Assembly (NCBI GenBank): GCA_025786725.1
Contig: JAHLTZ010000035.1
Span: forward strand, 62,001-126,000
Reading direction: 5' to 3'
Length of the DNA: 64,000 bases
From: Syncephalis fuscata
Taxonomy: Eukaryota; Zoopagomycota; Zoopagomycetes; Zoopagales; Piptocephalidaceae
A program made the translations under genes and the position numbers. The notes under the pieces were generated by a model. The model was not told where the DNA came from, did no database searches, and worked only from the letters and a program-made list of their open reading frames with translations. This document shows positions 1 to 13,795 of this stretch, in pieces (within the stretch, counting starts at the first letter, position 1; each line of letters opens with the position of its first letter).

Positions 1-595
1 GTTGTATTGAAATGTTTATATCGTTAGCAAGAAATAGTGGTTGAATAAATCTAACAAGCCATATCGTTTTAGGAATATCAATATTAATGCCGATTAAAAA
101 GCAATCTAACAGATATATACTGTTGTTCTAGAATATCCAGAAACTCAACAATTAGCGGAATGTTCATTATGCTATAAAGGTTGTTGGGAATAAACGAGAG
201 TTTTAACTACTAGCTCCGACAATACCAAATAAGCTGTGAGCTGAAGTAAAAACGACAGCATTATTTCTACTTCCTTTCTGAGCTCGTAATACTGATGCTA
301 AATATAGCTATGCAAAAAAGCGTAAATTACATGTGCCGAGTAATAATTTTAACATAAAAGTAGTAACCAAAGCATGTTTATTGCGGAGAAAGCAATGCAA
401 AAAAATAAGAACATATCAGCCAGTGTTCTAAATTTGACAATTTATTTATTGCATAGCAGTGTTTTAGCAAATATAAATACTTCGATATATTGTGTTACTT
501 TCTATTCTATTCTGTACAACAACTACAACTCTCCATTTATCCGACTTCTTTTAGATTGAAGTTTACCGTCGCTATTAACGAATATTAATTATATC
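1..595. other. AT-rich intergenic region, no gene seen
   Basis: This is AT-rich DNA upstream of the kinase-like gene that starts at 596. Only short open frames without conserved-looking composition occur. It presumably holds that gene's promoter, but I see no recognisable element. Confidence 0.5.
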
Positions 596-1503
596 ATGCT
601 TAAAACCTGCTTTTTTACTCTTGCTACTGCTTGCAGTTTAGCTATTCTTATTAGTGTACCAGAATCTCATGCCGGTAACGGAAGAATGGGCGGTATGTGT
701 AGTTAAATACATTATATACATACATGTATAGTATTGCTGACACATTATATTGTTTATGTAGGACCTAGCATCAAAGGCGTTGCTGGTCGTGATCACTTGG
801 AAGTAAATGCAGCAGACTATGGACTCAGTGAAATTGACTGGAAAGGCGGAGATCAAAGATTAAGCATCAACAAGGCAAAGTGGCATGGTAATGACGTTGT
901 TCTTAAATGTGGCATAAAGCTTCAAGGTGAATTGATTGCTTTTAAGGTAATTATAAAATGCTGGTTTATTCAATCAAATGCTAAATGTAAATAATAGAAA
1001 TTATACAATGCTATACCAAAACTAAGAACCCAAGGTGTGGTCGGAGAAGACAACGTAATGATACCATTAAGCGAGTTTCCAATTCCAAGATCTGAAGAAA
1101 CACCTCAAGGAATTGTAAATTGTTTTATTTACAATTTTATTGAGGGTATTACATTAGAACAATTTTTCATAAATAACCCATCGCTCGCCGCAAGAGCTCC
1201 ATATTTGAAGGCAATATTCGCCGATGCATTTAAAGGTAGATACTTGCATTGATACACATGCATAAATATTAACTGTTATTAGGCGTTACATATTTGCATA
1301 AAGCAGGTTTTTTACACGGAGATTTGAATGCTAAAAGTACGTTGATTAATTTATTTATTTGCACATTCATACTAACCATTTATACAGATATTATGGTATT
1401 TAAAGACTCCAGTAGGAATACTATAAAAGCAGTTATCATCGACTATGATCTTTCAATTCCTATTTCCACTCAAATGGAGCAACTAGCAACAATTGTGTAC
1501 TAG
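596..1503 (+). CDS. Predicted secreted protein kinase-like protein
   Basis: Five exons: 596-692, 762-946, 998-1235, 1283-1336 and 1388-1503, giving about 229 residues. The first exon encodes a typical signal peptide (MLKTCFF, hydrophobic core, then ESHA|GNG as a likely cleavage site). A kinase-like N-lobe follows, with a candidate beta-3 lysine in VVLKCG. Next come a hinge-like stretch (YNFIEGITLEQFF), an alpha-E-like LHKAGF, a catalytic loop HGDLNAKN and a DFG-like IIDYD. The catalytic Asp and Asn are both present, but Asp-Phe-Gly is Asp-Tyr-Asp, as in atypical or phosphotransferase-like kinases. The protein stops about 25 residues after this motif, so the rest of the C-lobe is missing; a frame at 1515-1721 could be a detached remainder. 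The intron at 1337-1387 splits the catalytic-loop Asn codon, as in the duplicated genes at 19.7 and 50.5 kb. The fold call is inferred from motifs; substrate unknown. Confidence 0.6.
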
Positions 1504-1884
1504 ACAATCGAGGAATGGGCTCTTTAATTAGCCAGTCGTTTAACAGCGGATTTCTCCTCGGTCTGAAAATAGAAAAAATTACTAAAGCTTTAACCGGTAA
1601 CTTGTCAAACAAGCTATCACCTAAAATTAAGTACAAGATTGTTAGTAATCTAATACCTCTTACTATTACTATGAACAGCCTTTTTCACTTTAAAGGTTGT
1701 GATATGACAAGATGGAATTGAATAAGGCATTGCTATAATTTCATTTTAAAAGATTGCTAATAATTTTGACTTTAGTCATAAACTTTGGATTTTTAAATCA
1801 TCATAATAAACAAACATTACAAACTATAGATGCACATGCTTAATGCGTAATCTGTAAACAATAAGTTCAAACATATATTTGATA
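1504..1884. other. Intergenic region between kinase-like gene and orphan gene
   Basis: It holds one open frame (1515-1721, 68 codons) with no recognisable motif. That frame could be leftover C-lobe sequence of the preceding kinase-like gene. The rest is AT-rich with no visible feature. Confidence 0.4.
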
Positions 1885-2358
1885 CTAAATGATCGCCTTA
1901 ATGGTGGGCTCTTGTGCCCGATCAGCACCTAGTTCTTGTAGATACTGAACAAGATCGCCAAACTGTTGTTTGTTCGCTATTGACAGCTCTTCGGTATGAG
2001 GCCTTTGACCACAACCACTTGGTGCACCATTGGACCAAAAGAAACCGTCCATTTCAAATTCCACACCTACATCCATATCATACCAATCATCAGTATGAGG
2101 ATCCGCTTGACGTGGCAAGGCAGAGAAGTCGTTGTAAAGCTTCTTAGCTAGTGCGCGGGATTCCTCAGCCGATAAACGACCTTCCTTTGTTTGATAATCG
2201 CTGTCGCCCTTGGACTCGTTCGCATAGACAATAGTAGCTCCAGTGTCATCACCTTCAATTTCAATCGCACTACGGATCTTGGGCGGTGCAAATCCACCCT
2301 TGATGCCTTCAATGACCATCAAGCGGAATTGTCCCTTAGTATTGGTGTCTTCTGACAT
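1885..2358 (-). CDS. Orphan small acidic protein, single exon
   Basis: An uninterrupted frame of 157 residues runs from ATG at 2358 to the stop at 1885, with no intron in a region where most genes have many. The protein is soluble-looking and acidic, has no signal peptide or membrane segment, and has a conserved-looking composition. It starts MSEDTNTKGQFRLMVIEG. An AEESRALAKKLYNDF helix lies in the middle, followed by an Asp/Trp/Gly-rich stretch (DDWYDMDVGVEFEMDGFFW) and a C-terminal LVQYLQELGAD helix. I do not recognise the family and assign no function. It is divergent from importin-9, with about 500 bases between the two starts. The ATG is the first in frame. Confidence that it is a real gene rests on its length and codon-like composition. 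Confidence 0.6.
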   Translation of the reverse strand: MSEDTNTKGQFRLMVIEGIKGGFAPPKIRSAIEIEGDDTGATIVYANESKGDSDYQTKEGRLSAEESRALAKKLYNDFSALPRQADPHTDDWYDMDVGVEFEMDGFFWSNGAPSGCGQRPHTEELSIANKQQFGDLVQYLQELGADRAQEPTIKAII

Positions 2359-2855
2359 GATGATAAGGACCTACAATGAACAGGATAGAGATAGAGAGAG
2401 CGAATGAATATAACAGAATGATGTGAGTTGTTAAGAGGATGACGTATACTTGAACCAATAAATAATTGGTCTTATCAATTCTTCTTGGCATCCATTCTCA
2501 TACAATTTATTATATAGATTGTTAATTAGATACGCACGTTAAATGATTAAATTGACTAGCCACCTAATTGTATTAATGTACTAGAATGCAACTATTAGTA
2601 ATTCCATATTTGACACAGAACATTAGAATAAACTGGTGGTGATGTTAAAAACATCCTCATTAGTCTACAAATCAATGTGGTCATTTGTAATAAGATGCCA
2701 AAAACTGACTATCTTTAAAAGCTGTGGCTTTTGATGTTGAATATGACTAGAACAAACGCGTCAGATTTATTTCGTTTTTTCTTCAATATTTCCTTCATTT
2801 TGGTCCACAGGCGCATTGGCTTTTGTTACTCGGTCCCTCTTTACTTGTTCTGACC
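2359..2855. promoter_or_regulatory. Shared upstream region of orphan gene and importin-9
   Basis: About 500 bases separate two divergently transcribed starts (2358 on minus, 2856 on plus), so this must contain both promoters. I see no specific element beyond AT-rich stretches and a short GA-rich run near 2385-2400. Confidence 0.4.
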
Positions 2856-5800
2856 ATGGAGACAGCAGTGTGCCAGTTGTTGGCCCAATCAACAGTGGCA
2901 GATCCTAATGTACGCGTCCAAGCTGAATTGGAACTACGCCGTATGGAAACGACATTACCTGGTAAGAAATACCGTCGATAACTAATGGCTAGTTGTTAAT
3001 AGCCCGTACACAACTGTAGACTATGCTGCTGTGCTGTTACGCTGCTCCATGGAGACAGGTGTTGAAGATTATGTGCGTCAGATATCCTTTATTATAATGT
3101 TATATAATCAAGTGTATAAATAGTCTATAATTATCTTAACTTTTATGTATATTATTATACGCGGCTGCACTGGCACTCAAGAATTACATTGATGGACATT
3201 GGTCACACGAGGCTGAACACTTTACAGCGCCAGAACCATCCGATCAGGTAAATAACAGTATCTTAGTTGATCTAACAGTATAATAACCATAACAATTGAT
3301 GTATAGGTGAAAGCAATGATACGAGAAGGCTCTTTAGTAGGATTGGCCGATACAGAACGAAATATTCGTACAGCATTTGTAAGTATCTTATTTCTATTAA
3401 TTGTATATTATTAATATAATATAATATAATATAATATATGTATTATATATATATTATATCTTATAAAGGCTTCAGTGGTTGCAAAGATTGCTCACCAAGA
3501 TTGGCCAGAACAGTGGCCTAATCTGCTAGAATCGCTAGTTCAATTGCTACGTGATGGCAGTGCCGATCAGGCCCATGGCGTATTGATTTGTTTATATGGT
3601 AAATATACAGTATAATATATAATAATAGACAATTAACTCATTAATTACTAGAAATATTACAAGTTGATGTTGTTGAACAGCAAATCAGTGCCATTGTTCC
3701 AATTCTATCCGATGAATTACTTCGAGTTATTCGTTCAGATGAGGTTTGTTATACGTAGTTCATAAATGATAATAGTACAAATTGGAATTGCTGCAATATA
3801 GATCTATCCAACTATGACACGAGCACGGGCCATTAAAGTGTTTAGAACTTGTTTAGAGGCATTATATACGGTTAAAGAAACGCAACAGGATCAAGTTCAT
3901 CGTATCATTGAAGCTATAGTGCCATATTGGCTAGAAGGATTCTTCCATGTATTAGCCTTACAAAATGCCGATGAAACATCTGTATTACTGAAACTTGAAT
4001 CCATTCGAGTAAGTGTTGCACCTTTACACAGTTATTTATAATAATATTGCTATAATTAGACTCTTTCAGTAATGGTCCAGTCATTTGCCGGTAATATGAA
4101 AGATCGACTAGCCAAGATTATTGAAGTAGTATGGGCTGATCTTAAACGCCATCAAGAGTTATATCCTTTTATCGTGTTATTGCTACCTATTTATTATATA
4201 TTTATTTATTACCTAGTTATTACTTAACTTTTACTAATTGATTTATTTGAATACATTTATTAGTGAATCGGCCAAAGATGATTCACCTATGACATGGACT
4301 GGTCAAGGAGAAGATGGCGATGCCACGGGATTTGCTACTTTGTTGATTGCTGAACTTGAATTTGAACATCAATGTGTACGCAAAAAGACTGCTTCAGCAT
4401 TCTATGAACAAGTTGATGAACAGGGCAATTCACTATTAGCTCAAGTAATGCCATTATTAATTACCTTTATGCAAATTACTATGGAACAGGTCAGTATTAG
4501 TCCATAACTGCTCAAGTGGCTATTTAGAGTAAATGACAACTAATAGTTCAATACAATGATTAGGCAGAGGCATGGCTTGAAGATGCTACTCGATTCATTC
4601 AAGATGAGGATGAAGATTCATTTAATGCTAGTGTACGCGCTTCAGCTTTTGACTTATTCCAAGTAAGTATTTATAATACAAAATATAATGTTTTATTAAA
4701 TATATATGTATATATATATATTATAGAGTTTATTGACTCGTTATGAGACACCCACGTTACAAGCAATGTTATTTACTTGTAATCAAATATTTACTACATC
4801 TACTACAGCCAATCAAACACCAGGTCATAATGATTGGTAAATATGAATATATATAAATATATAATATATAAATAATAATAAGTAATTAATGACAATAACC
4901 ATCATAATCATAATTATCATTGTCATCATATATAGGTGGCGAGCTGAAGAAGCATGTTTTGCCGCTATTGGACTTGCCTCAGATATTATTATCGACAAGT
5001 TGGCTCAACTAGCTCCATTACAATTTGCACATCAAGATTTGTTTACGGAGTTGATTCCTAATCGATGCCAACAAAAGAGTAAGTTATTATATTATAATAT
5101 ATATATATTAATTATTGACTATCTATTATTGCTCTATTAGACTATCCATTCTTACAAAGTCGTGTATTACTAGTAAGCAGCCTATTTACTGATCAATATT
5201 CAACGGCAATGGCCGGTGAACTAGTACAAGTCATGGTATCATTATTGAAAGATGGTGCATCCATTCCTGTACGTGTATCAGCCATGAAAGCACTTAATAG
5301 GTAATATACAGTTATAGCTATAGCTATGTTATAATAACTACTAATTAAATATGATATTAGTTATTCTCAACTCGATAATAAAAGTATTGTCGGTCCTTAT
5401 CGAGAATTTGTGGTTTCTGATGCTATGCAACTAATTAAAGATGCTAGTGGAGAAACATTGCAATTAGTATTAGAAACACTATTTGCATTCTTAAAGGTAA
5501 TTAATTATATTGATATTAGTATCAATAGTATCAATTAACCTATTGTAATTAGGCAGGTGAATTATCACCACAACCTATTGGTATTGTATGTACCACTCTA
5601 TTGGAAACATGGACCAGATATCCAAATGGTAATTACTAATACAATACTTAATGAATTAACTATATACATATAATAGATCATATCTGTGCTAGTGTTATTG
5701 AGGATATTTATGATTTATTATGGAGTAATGAAACAGTGGCCCCTATGGTATTTACAGCTTCAGAACCATTCTTTATTCAAATATTCTCTCAACATGAACA

Positions 5801-7512
5801 ACAACAACAACACAGTACAGAAGCCGTATTAGTAAGTTGATATATAATAATATACAACTAATATAATATATAACTAATATAATATAAATAATTGAATAGT
5901 TTGGTCTTAATTTAATTACACAATTGGCTAAACGACGACCATCTTCATTGACCGGAGAATGTTTAGCACGAGTATTCCCATTACTTTTATCAACTTTATT
6001 GACTTCACAACATCCTCAAGTAATGCAACAAGGTGCTCAATGTTTATCTCAACTACTGTTATGGGATAGTTTATTTATTATTAATTGGTAAATATAATAT
6101 ATTATAAATATGTTGAACATTATGTATAACTATTATATTATACTATATTATATTATACTTATATTATTATATATTTATATATATTATATTATACTATTAT
6201 ATTATATTATATTATATTGTCTAGGCAAGATGCAGGATCAGGTCAACGAGGTGTAGATGGTCTATTACAGTATATCTCTCGTCTACTTGACCCAGTGGTC
6301 AGTGAAGCAGCAGGATCTACAGTGGGCCATTTGATCATTCAATTATTACAAAAAGTAAAATAATTATAAAGAACATAATACAAATACTAATCATATATAT
6401 ATATTATATGTTTTATATAGGCAAGAGATCAAGTAAATGAAAGTTTACCCATCTTATTACAAGCAGTCATGATCCGTTTAACTATGAGTGAAACGGCCAC
6501 TCAAATTCAGGTAAGTTTATTAATAAACATTAATAATCACTCTCTATATACATCATCTAATATACATAATAGTCACTAGTTATGGTATTTGCTGAACTAA
6601 TCCGTTCACAAACAAAAGTCACTATTGACTTTCTACATGCTACAACAGCATCACAAGGTGTTACAGGCATGCAACTATTACTTAGTAAATGGTGTGAGAA
6701 CCATCCTTATTTCCACGGTTATTTCTCCATTAAAATGAGGTATATAGTAATATAGATTGATGTAGAACCACTACTTACTGGATATAATAGCATTTATGCT
6801 TTATCTATACTATTAGCCAATATGGATGACCGTCTTAGCCAAGTACAACTTAAAGGAGATCTTATGCCAAGTACCGATGGTCGTATTGTTACTAGATCTC
6901 GATCCAAGTCACATCCAGATCAATATACTGTGGTACCGGCACCGGTTAAGATTATGAAATTGCTACTAGCTGAATTACAAACTGATGAAGCACCACGACC
7001 AACGGGCAGTGTTATTGGATCAGATAATGTAGGATAGTTAGTATAGTCTATATTAATAGATTGTAACATTATATATTATATGTAGGAAGAGGAGGATGAA
7101 GATGAGGAAGGTGAATGGGAAGATCTTGAAGAAGAAATGGGACCTTCTTTTGATTTCATTTCTGGTAATAGTTTTTAATAATAATAATTGGTTGTCACCA
7201 TCATTAATATTAATCATGTCTTTAGATCTACTTACTTCAACAGGCGATGATCTTAATGTCAACAATGAAGATGATGAAGATGAAGATGATGGAGTGGATG
7301 CCGTTGAAAGAAGAAAGGATCCAGTCTATATTATGAATATTAAGGTAATCCTATTTATATTATTACTAACAACTATTAATAACATTATTATATAGGAACA
7401 TTTAATTGGATTGTTTAAATCATTTGCCCAATCTAATCCAGTTGTATTAACTGATATGGCACAGAGATTAACCCCTCAAGAGCAATCATTGCTTCAATCT
7501 ATTCTCGTTTAA
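2856..7512 (+). CDS. Importin-9 / Kap114-like karyopherin beta
   Basis: Nuclear import receptor of the importin-beta superfamily; the family carries histones, TBP and other cargo through nuclear pores in a RanGTP-controlled way. The gene has about 24 exons, many 60-200 nt. The start at 2856 gives METAVCQLLAQSTVADPNV, the usual importin N-terminal helix, followed by VRQ|AALALKNYIDGHW, the Ran-binding Importin-N region. HEAT-repeat-like helices fill the rest. Near 7086-7330 a long acidic stretch (EEEDEDEEGEWEDLEEEMG, then a run of Asp/Glu) matches the acidic insert of the IPO9 C-terminal region. The end is LTPQEQSLLQSILV with stop at 7510-7512. Introns at 3082-3160 and from 4161 begin ATATCCTTT and look U12-type. 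It is tail-to-tail with Pol5, 84 bases apart. Confidence 0.85.
3082..3160 (+). other. U12-type AT-AC intron in importin-9 gene
   Basis: The intron begins ATATCCTTT, the U12 5' splice-site consensus, contains TTATCTTAAC at 3131-3140 as a U12-like branch site, and ends in AC at 3160, 20 bases later. Removing it joins GTG CGT CAG to GCG GCT GCA in frame, giving VRQAALALKNY, as expected for importin-beta proteins. No GT-AG alternative in this stretch restores the frame as well. Confidence 0.85.
4161..4254 (+). other. Second U12-type intron in importin-9 gene
   Basis: The 5' end after CATCAAGAGTT is ATATCCTTTT, again the U12 donor consensus. A TTACTTAAC branch-like site lies at 4220-4228. The 3' end is either AC at 4254 or AG at 4263; both keep the frame into SESAKDDSPMTW. 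The reading frame upstream ends in a stop if the intron is retained. Confidence 0.75.
6120..6220. repeat. TATAT-rich low-complexity stretch in an importin-9 intron
   Basis: Imperfect ATATTAT repeats make this intron about 135 bases, longer than its neighbours. Similar shorter runs are at 3405-3455 and, in other genes, at 9425-9445 and 28655-28680. Confidence 0.7.
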
Positions 7513-7596
7513 ATGTTATTGTTGTGGTTAATGAATAAATGAATACTTTATTCAATTCAAATACTAAAGTAATAGAAATTATAACTATTCAATGTA

Positions 7597-10500
7597 TTAA
7601 ATGGAAGAGGTGGCCCGTCCTTTCTTTACAGATACTTTCTGAGTAGGCGTATCTTCTGAATGTTTACGCTTTTCTTGTTTATTCTTTGGTGTTGATTGAT
7701 CCTTGCCATTTAATAAGCTATTATATAATAATAATTAATCATTTATCGTAGATATAATAGATCGACTTACGTGGAAAGCTGTGCTACCATAGATTTCACT
7801 GCTTGACCAGGTAATTGATTAACAAATGGCTGTAATTGATCCATCCATGGATTGGCCGACCATAATGATGGTGATGCTGTAGATATGGCTCTACTACGCC
7901 GTATTAAATCGATTAAACAACGAGACCATGTTTTAATTCGATTAACAAGTGATTTCTGACGCAAAGCATCGCCATTTAATTCAGTAGACATGCGTTCAAG
8001 ATCATTTAAAAAGGCCGTCTGTAAACGTGGTACAGCCATTAATAATTGTTCCTCACACATCGCTTGACCCTATCCATTGATCAATTAGTGGTGTTAATAA
8101 ACAAATAGATGCCACTTACTTTAGGGGTCGATTGAATCAATGTGGTTAATAAAGTGTATAATTGTTGTTGACGGAATGATTTAGCCGTGTCACCTATTTC
8201 TAAATGATGGGCCAATCGATCGATTAACTGCCAACCAGCCAGTGGATAACGACGAATTAATTGCCCAAATAGATCAGGTGTAATACGTGTACGCTTCTCG
8301 GTACAGAATCGATCAAGTGCCTCATTGTAATACTGCATGATGGGGGTCAATACACGAACTATATCATCCTATTAACAATAATATAAGTAATCTTAGTTAG
8401 TTACTAGTTACTAGTTGTTAGTTAATAGACTTACTGGCGATGAAGAGGCAATAAGTGATCGTACAATTTGTGTACACAATAGACTGCATAAAGATGAAAA
8501 TGACGCATCAGCTGTGGTCGTTCTGGCCATCTTCAATATTGTTTTAACCACTTGAGCTGTTGCTTCCAAATCATCTGTCAATCCAGCTATGGGTTCTTTT
8601 AATTTGCATAATCGTTGATTAATCATTGTAGTTACTCGACGGGATAACACAGCATCGGTTGTTGTATTCGATGATATAGCCTTGGTAGGTGCTGATTGAG
8701 CAATGGTCAATAATGGAACCATTAATTCAACACATAATGGATTACTAGACTGTTTACGTATAAATATCTCTATTAAATCTATTACTCGAAGTCTAAATTG
8801 AATGGTGGCTTCGGTCATTTCTATTAAATAATAATAATAATAATAACAATTAGATCTATTCTATTACTATTGTATACCAATAGTAACTTACTCTTCTTCT
8901 CTTGTTTAGCCGCCTTCTTCTCTTTAAACATCGCTTCTAATGCTCTATCAAATGGTGCCATATCATCATCACCTAATGATTCTAGATCACTATCATCTTC
9001 TTGTGCTTCAAATGCTTTGCGTATTTGATCTCTAGTGATTGTATTACAAGTATCGTCATTGGCACTATCATATGAGATATCTGAATCGTCACTATCTTCA
9101 TCTGAATCATCCATATCAACATCTTCATCTATAGCTTGTTCTTCTTCTTCATTGTCTTCTTCTTCTCTTCTATATCTTCATCTTCATCGTCATCTTGAAG
9201 AGTCTTTAGCATAACTAATAGTGAATGTTGGGTAATTTGATCACTAAAGGCGCTAAAGACGTATTTGACTAAATCACGTAATGCTGCAGCTGGACGGGCT
9301 AATAAACTAAGAATACCATCAATTAGTACATCAATAGGTTCTGGTTCATCTTCTTCATCTTCTTCATCTTTCTTTTTCTTTTTATCCTTTTTGTCTATAT
9401 TATTGTTATTATTAGTAAGTAGTTATATATATATATATATATAATTATAATTTAAATAGGTACTACATACTTTTAGAGGCTGTCTTTTTGGATTTAACTG
9501 GATAAAGCCGTTCATAACAAGTTATTAAATCCTATTATTGTATTAATATTGATTAATGTAATATATTAACTAATACTTACTTCAATTAACGGCGTTTCTT
9601 CTTCAAGTGGATATGTTAATGCTTCAAATGTAAAATATCCAAATAATCCTTCAAATGCTCGTAGTTTTGGTAGTTGTATATCATCTTTATTCTTTTTGAT
9701 CTATAATAACCATGTTAGTATATACTATACTATACTATACTATAATATTACCTGTTTTTCTAATACTTTTAATTGTTCAGTTGTTCGTTCTGTTAATGCT
9801 ACACGTTCAGCATCATCATTGATATCCGATGCTAATGCGTAATCTTCTCCTTGTAATAGTCGATTGAATCGTTGACATGCTTTAACAACCCGTGGTGCAT
9901 TATCTATTAAATAGTTAATAGTGTAGTTAATAGTTAGTTATATAGTTAATTAGTTAGTTAAATAGATCATTGGTTAATTAGTCAAGTAATTACCGGTAGA
10001 TGCAATAATTAAATGATTAACAAATATATTAATCAACTTTTGACGACAAAGAATACGTGTATCATCTAGTAATCGGGGCTTTAAACTACCACCTATCTAT
10101 TATAAGTAATCATATTAATATTACATTATAGTACATTATAACATATCTATAAATACTTACTCTTTCAACAAAGGTTAAATCAATGCCTTCTTGTGGCTCT
10201 AAATAGCCATGTAACATTAATGCATCTTCAATAAGTGACATAACATTATCATCATCACGTATTTTACTGCTTTTAGTCATTAATATAAGTTGTTCTAATA
10301 TCCATTGACGGTCTAGTGAGGCTACATGATCCATATCATCTTGGGCCATTCTCTCACTATTATCTATTAGTATCTAGTTGATATACTTTTATATATAGTT
10401 ATATAGTTATAACTTACGATATCATAGGTGGTTGAGCAAATCGCTTTAACAAGTACTTTGTATAAGTAAGTGCATCTTTACCTTCAAGTTCTCGTGTTAA

Positions 10501-11911
10501 TTGATCAATTGTCTTTCCAGTAATCGTCTGGTTAACCTTAATACGTTTAACTAGTGGCAATAGAATTTTAATGCACTTTTCATTATCTTGTTGACTGGCA
10601 GTAGTCATTGCTTTAATCTAATATCAATAGTGTTAATATAATATAGTATGAATGTATGTATGTATGTATTACCGTAGTAAGAACACATTGATGTAAATAA
10701 CGATCTGTTGATGACAAGTGTACAATTAGACTATTCATAATATTTCTACTAAATATATCGGTAATCACCGTGGCTGGTAGACCAATAAGTGCTTTTTGCA
10801 TTAATAGAAATCCCCAGTATTTACGTTCATGTGAGGTGCCTTCACCGAACAGTCCATTGTCAACAAGTACACGCCATCTTGTAAGGAATACTTCTCTATC
10901 TTCGGTAAATATAGGTTTAGAAGTAGTGGCAAATGCTTGTGGTAGTAGTTTTGACCATACTGAATGTAGTTGTGGATGCCATACAGAGTGTAATTCTGTC
11001 TGTTCACCAGAGGCTGATTCACGCATTAATGGACCCAGATGAACTAGATTATTGGCGTGTAAATATGGCGTGTCCCATTCCGGTGATAATAAACGTATTC
11101 TAGGCATATACGTATTGATACTATCTAATTGTTCAAGAGCTAGTGCAAATGCTAGTGCATCTGGTGTGGTAATACCATCTTTAAGTACTTGATTGGCCAC
11201 TATAATAAGTATATTATCTTTTTGAGAGTGGTCATAAATAGCCGGTAATAATGCTATTAATACTTGGTGGGCCACTTCACGTAGAAATGGTTTTTGACGT
11301 CCATATTCTATAAGACTGGTCACCATTAATAGAATATCGCTATCTTTAGTAGTGTCACGGGATAGTGCAGTTGATTGAGCAATGCTCATAAATCCAAATA
11401 TACGACCAAATAACATATCACGCTCTTCCTAGTAATTATAACTACATATTAGTAATAGACTAACTATTGGTAATGGATGCTTGCCTGCCCACTCATTTGT
11501 GCATTAGTAGCGGTTTCTTTTAATATCATATTCATAAGCGTTTCAACTGTTAAGAAATCCAACATTGACAATAACTATATTCATAGCAATATTAGATATG
11601 AATGGCATGGATAATATATATATAGTTACCTCTGTAAGTGTTAACGAGAAGCCTTGTCGTGCACCTTGTCGTGGGCTAGGTAGACCGCGTACTAATCGCT
11701 TTAATGCATAAAGAACATCTTTAGCACATAGTAATTCAAGTCGTTCAACAGTATCCTCTTGTTCCAGCCATTGAGACCAGTCGGACGTGTTGGCGCTCTG
11801 ATGTTCTTGTTGACGTTTCTTTAACTCAGTAATAAGAGACAAGGCAGAGGATTCCCGCTTTGTTACGTCCAAAGACGCCAAATCCCAAAACAATGGCAAT
11901 GTATTAGACAT
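7597..11911 (-). CDS. Pol5 / MYBBP1A family nucleolar protein (DNA polymerase phi)
   Basis: Despite its name, this family acts in the nucleolus in rDNA transcription and ribosome assembly rather than as a replicative polymerase. The chosen ATG (11911) gives MSNTLPLFWDLASLDVTKRE, matching the family's FWDLAS start. LYALKRLVRGLPSPRQGARQGFSL, shown here as LKRLVRGLPSPRQGARQGF, is the hallmark block. The middle is helical ARM/HEAT-like. An acidic tract (DDSDEDSDDSDISYDSAND and more) lies at about 8830-9190. The end is basic (KKGRATSSI, stop 7597-7599), as expected for a nucleolar protein. About 12 short introns. In the acidic tract at about 9165 one G appears to be missing (GAAGAG-AAGAAG), otherwise the frame would run straight through Glu/Asp. 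Convergent with importin-9. Confidence 0.8.
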
Positions 11912-12190
11912 GATATAAAGAATAAGCCGTGATAAAAGAAAAAAGAGCAAATATAATAACTGTTGTATTAATTGTATTAATAGCAATTGTGTAATAATAA
12001 ATTAATTAATTAAATGTCATTCAATTATTAGTAAAAATAAAATAAAAAATAAAAAATATAAGAAAATTCCCGTATTTTATTGTTGGGATTGTGTGATTTG
12101 TGTCGCGTGTTACGAGCATTAACAGCGACAACGGCAACAGCGGCAATAACAGCAACAATAACGTCGTCAATTGTCGACAAAGCCAACGCT
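11912..12190. other. Spacer between eL18 and Pol5 genes (both minus)
   Basis: This carries the 3' end of the eL18 transcript and the Pol5 promoter. It is AT-rich with TTAATTAATTAA near 12001. No further gene is seen. Confidence 0.4.
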
Positions 12191-13532
<1,342 letters not shown>

Positions 13533-13795
13533 GGCGTCTGATGTTAATAATCGATCCCGTGGTCTGTTGGGCGACTGGGATGTGCAGAATAGAGAGGAGG
13601 AGGCCGAAGGCTGATGGCTGGACAGCGTGTGGGTGGATGCACACACTCGCACACCGCTCAATTCGGTCCCGTTTAAATTTGTATTTGTATTTGACTCGAA
13701 ACATTATTCTTATTTCTCTAAATCTTTTTAGTCGTGCTTTTATTTAATAGCCATTATAGTTTATTAGTTTACATTTCTATTAATAGTTGCACAGT
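13533..13795. promoter_or_regulatory. Bidirectional promoter region of eL18 and PPR gene
   Basis: There are 263 bases between the eL18 start (minus) and the PPR-protein start (plus). It must hold the eL18 core promoter. No specific box recognised. Confidence 0.45.
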
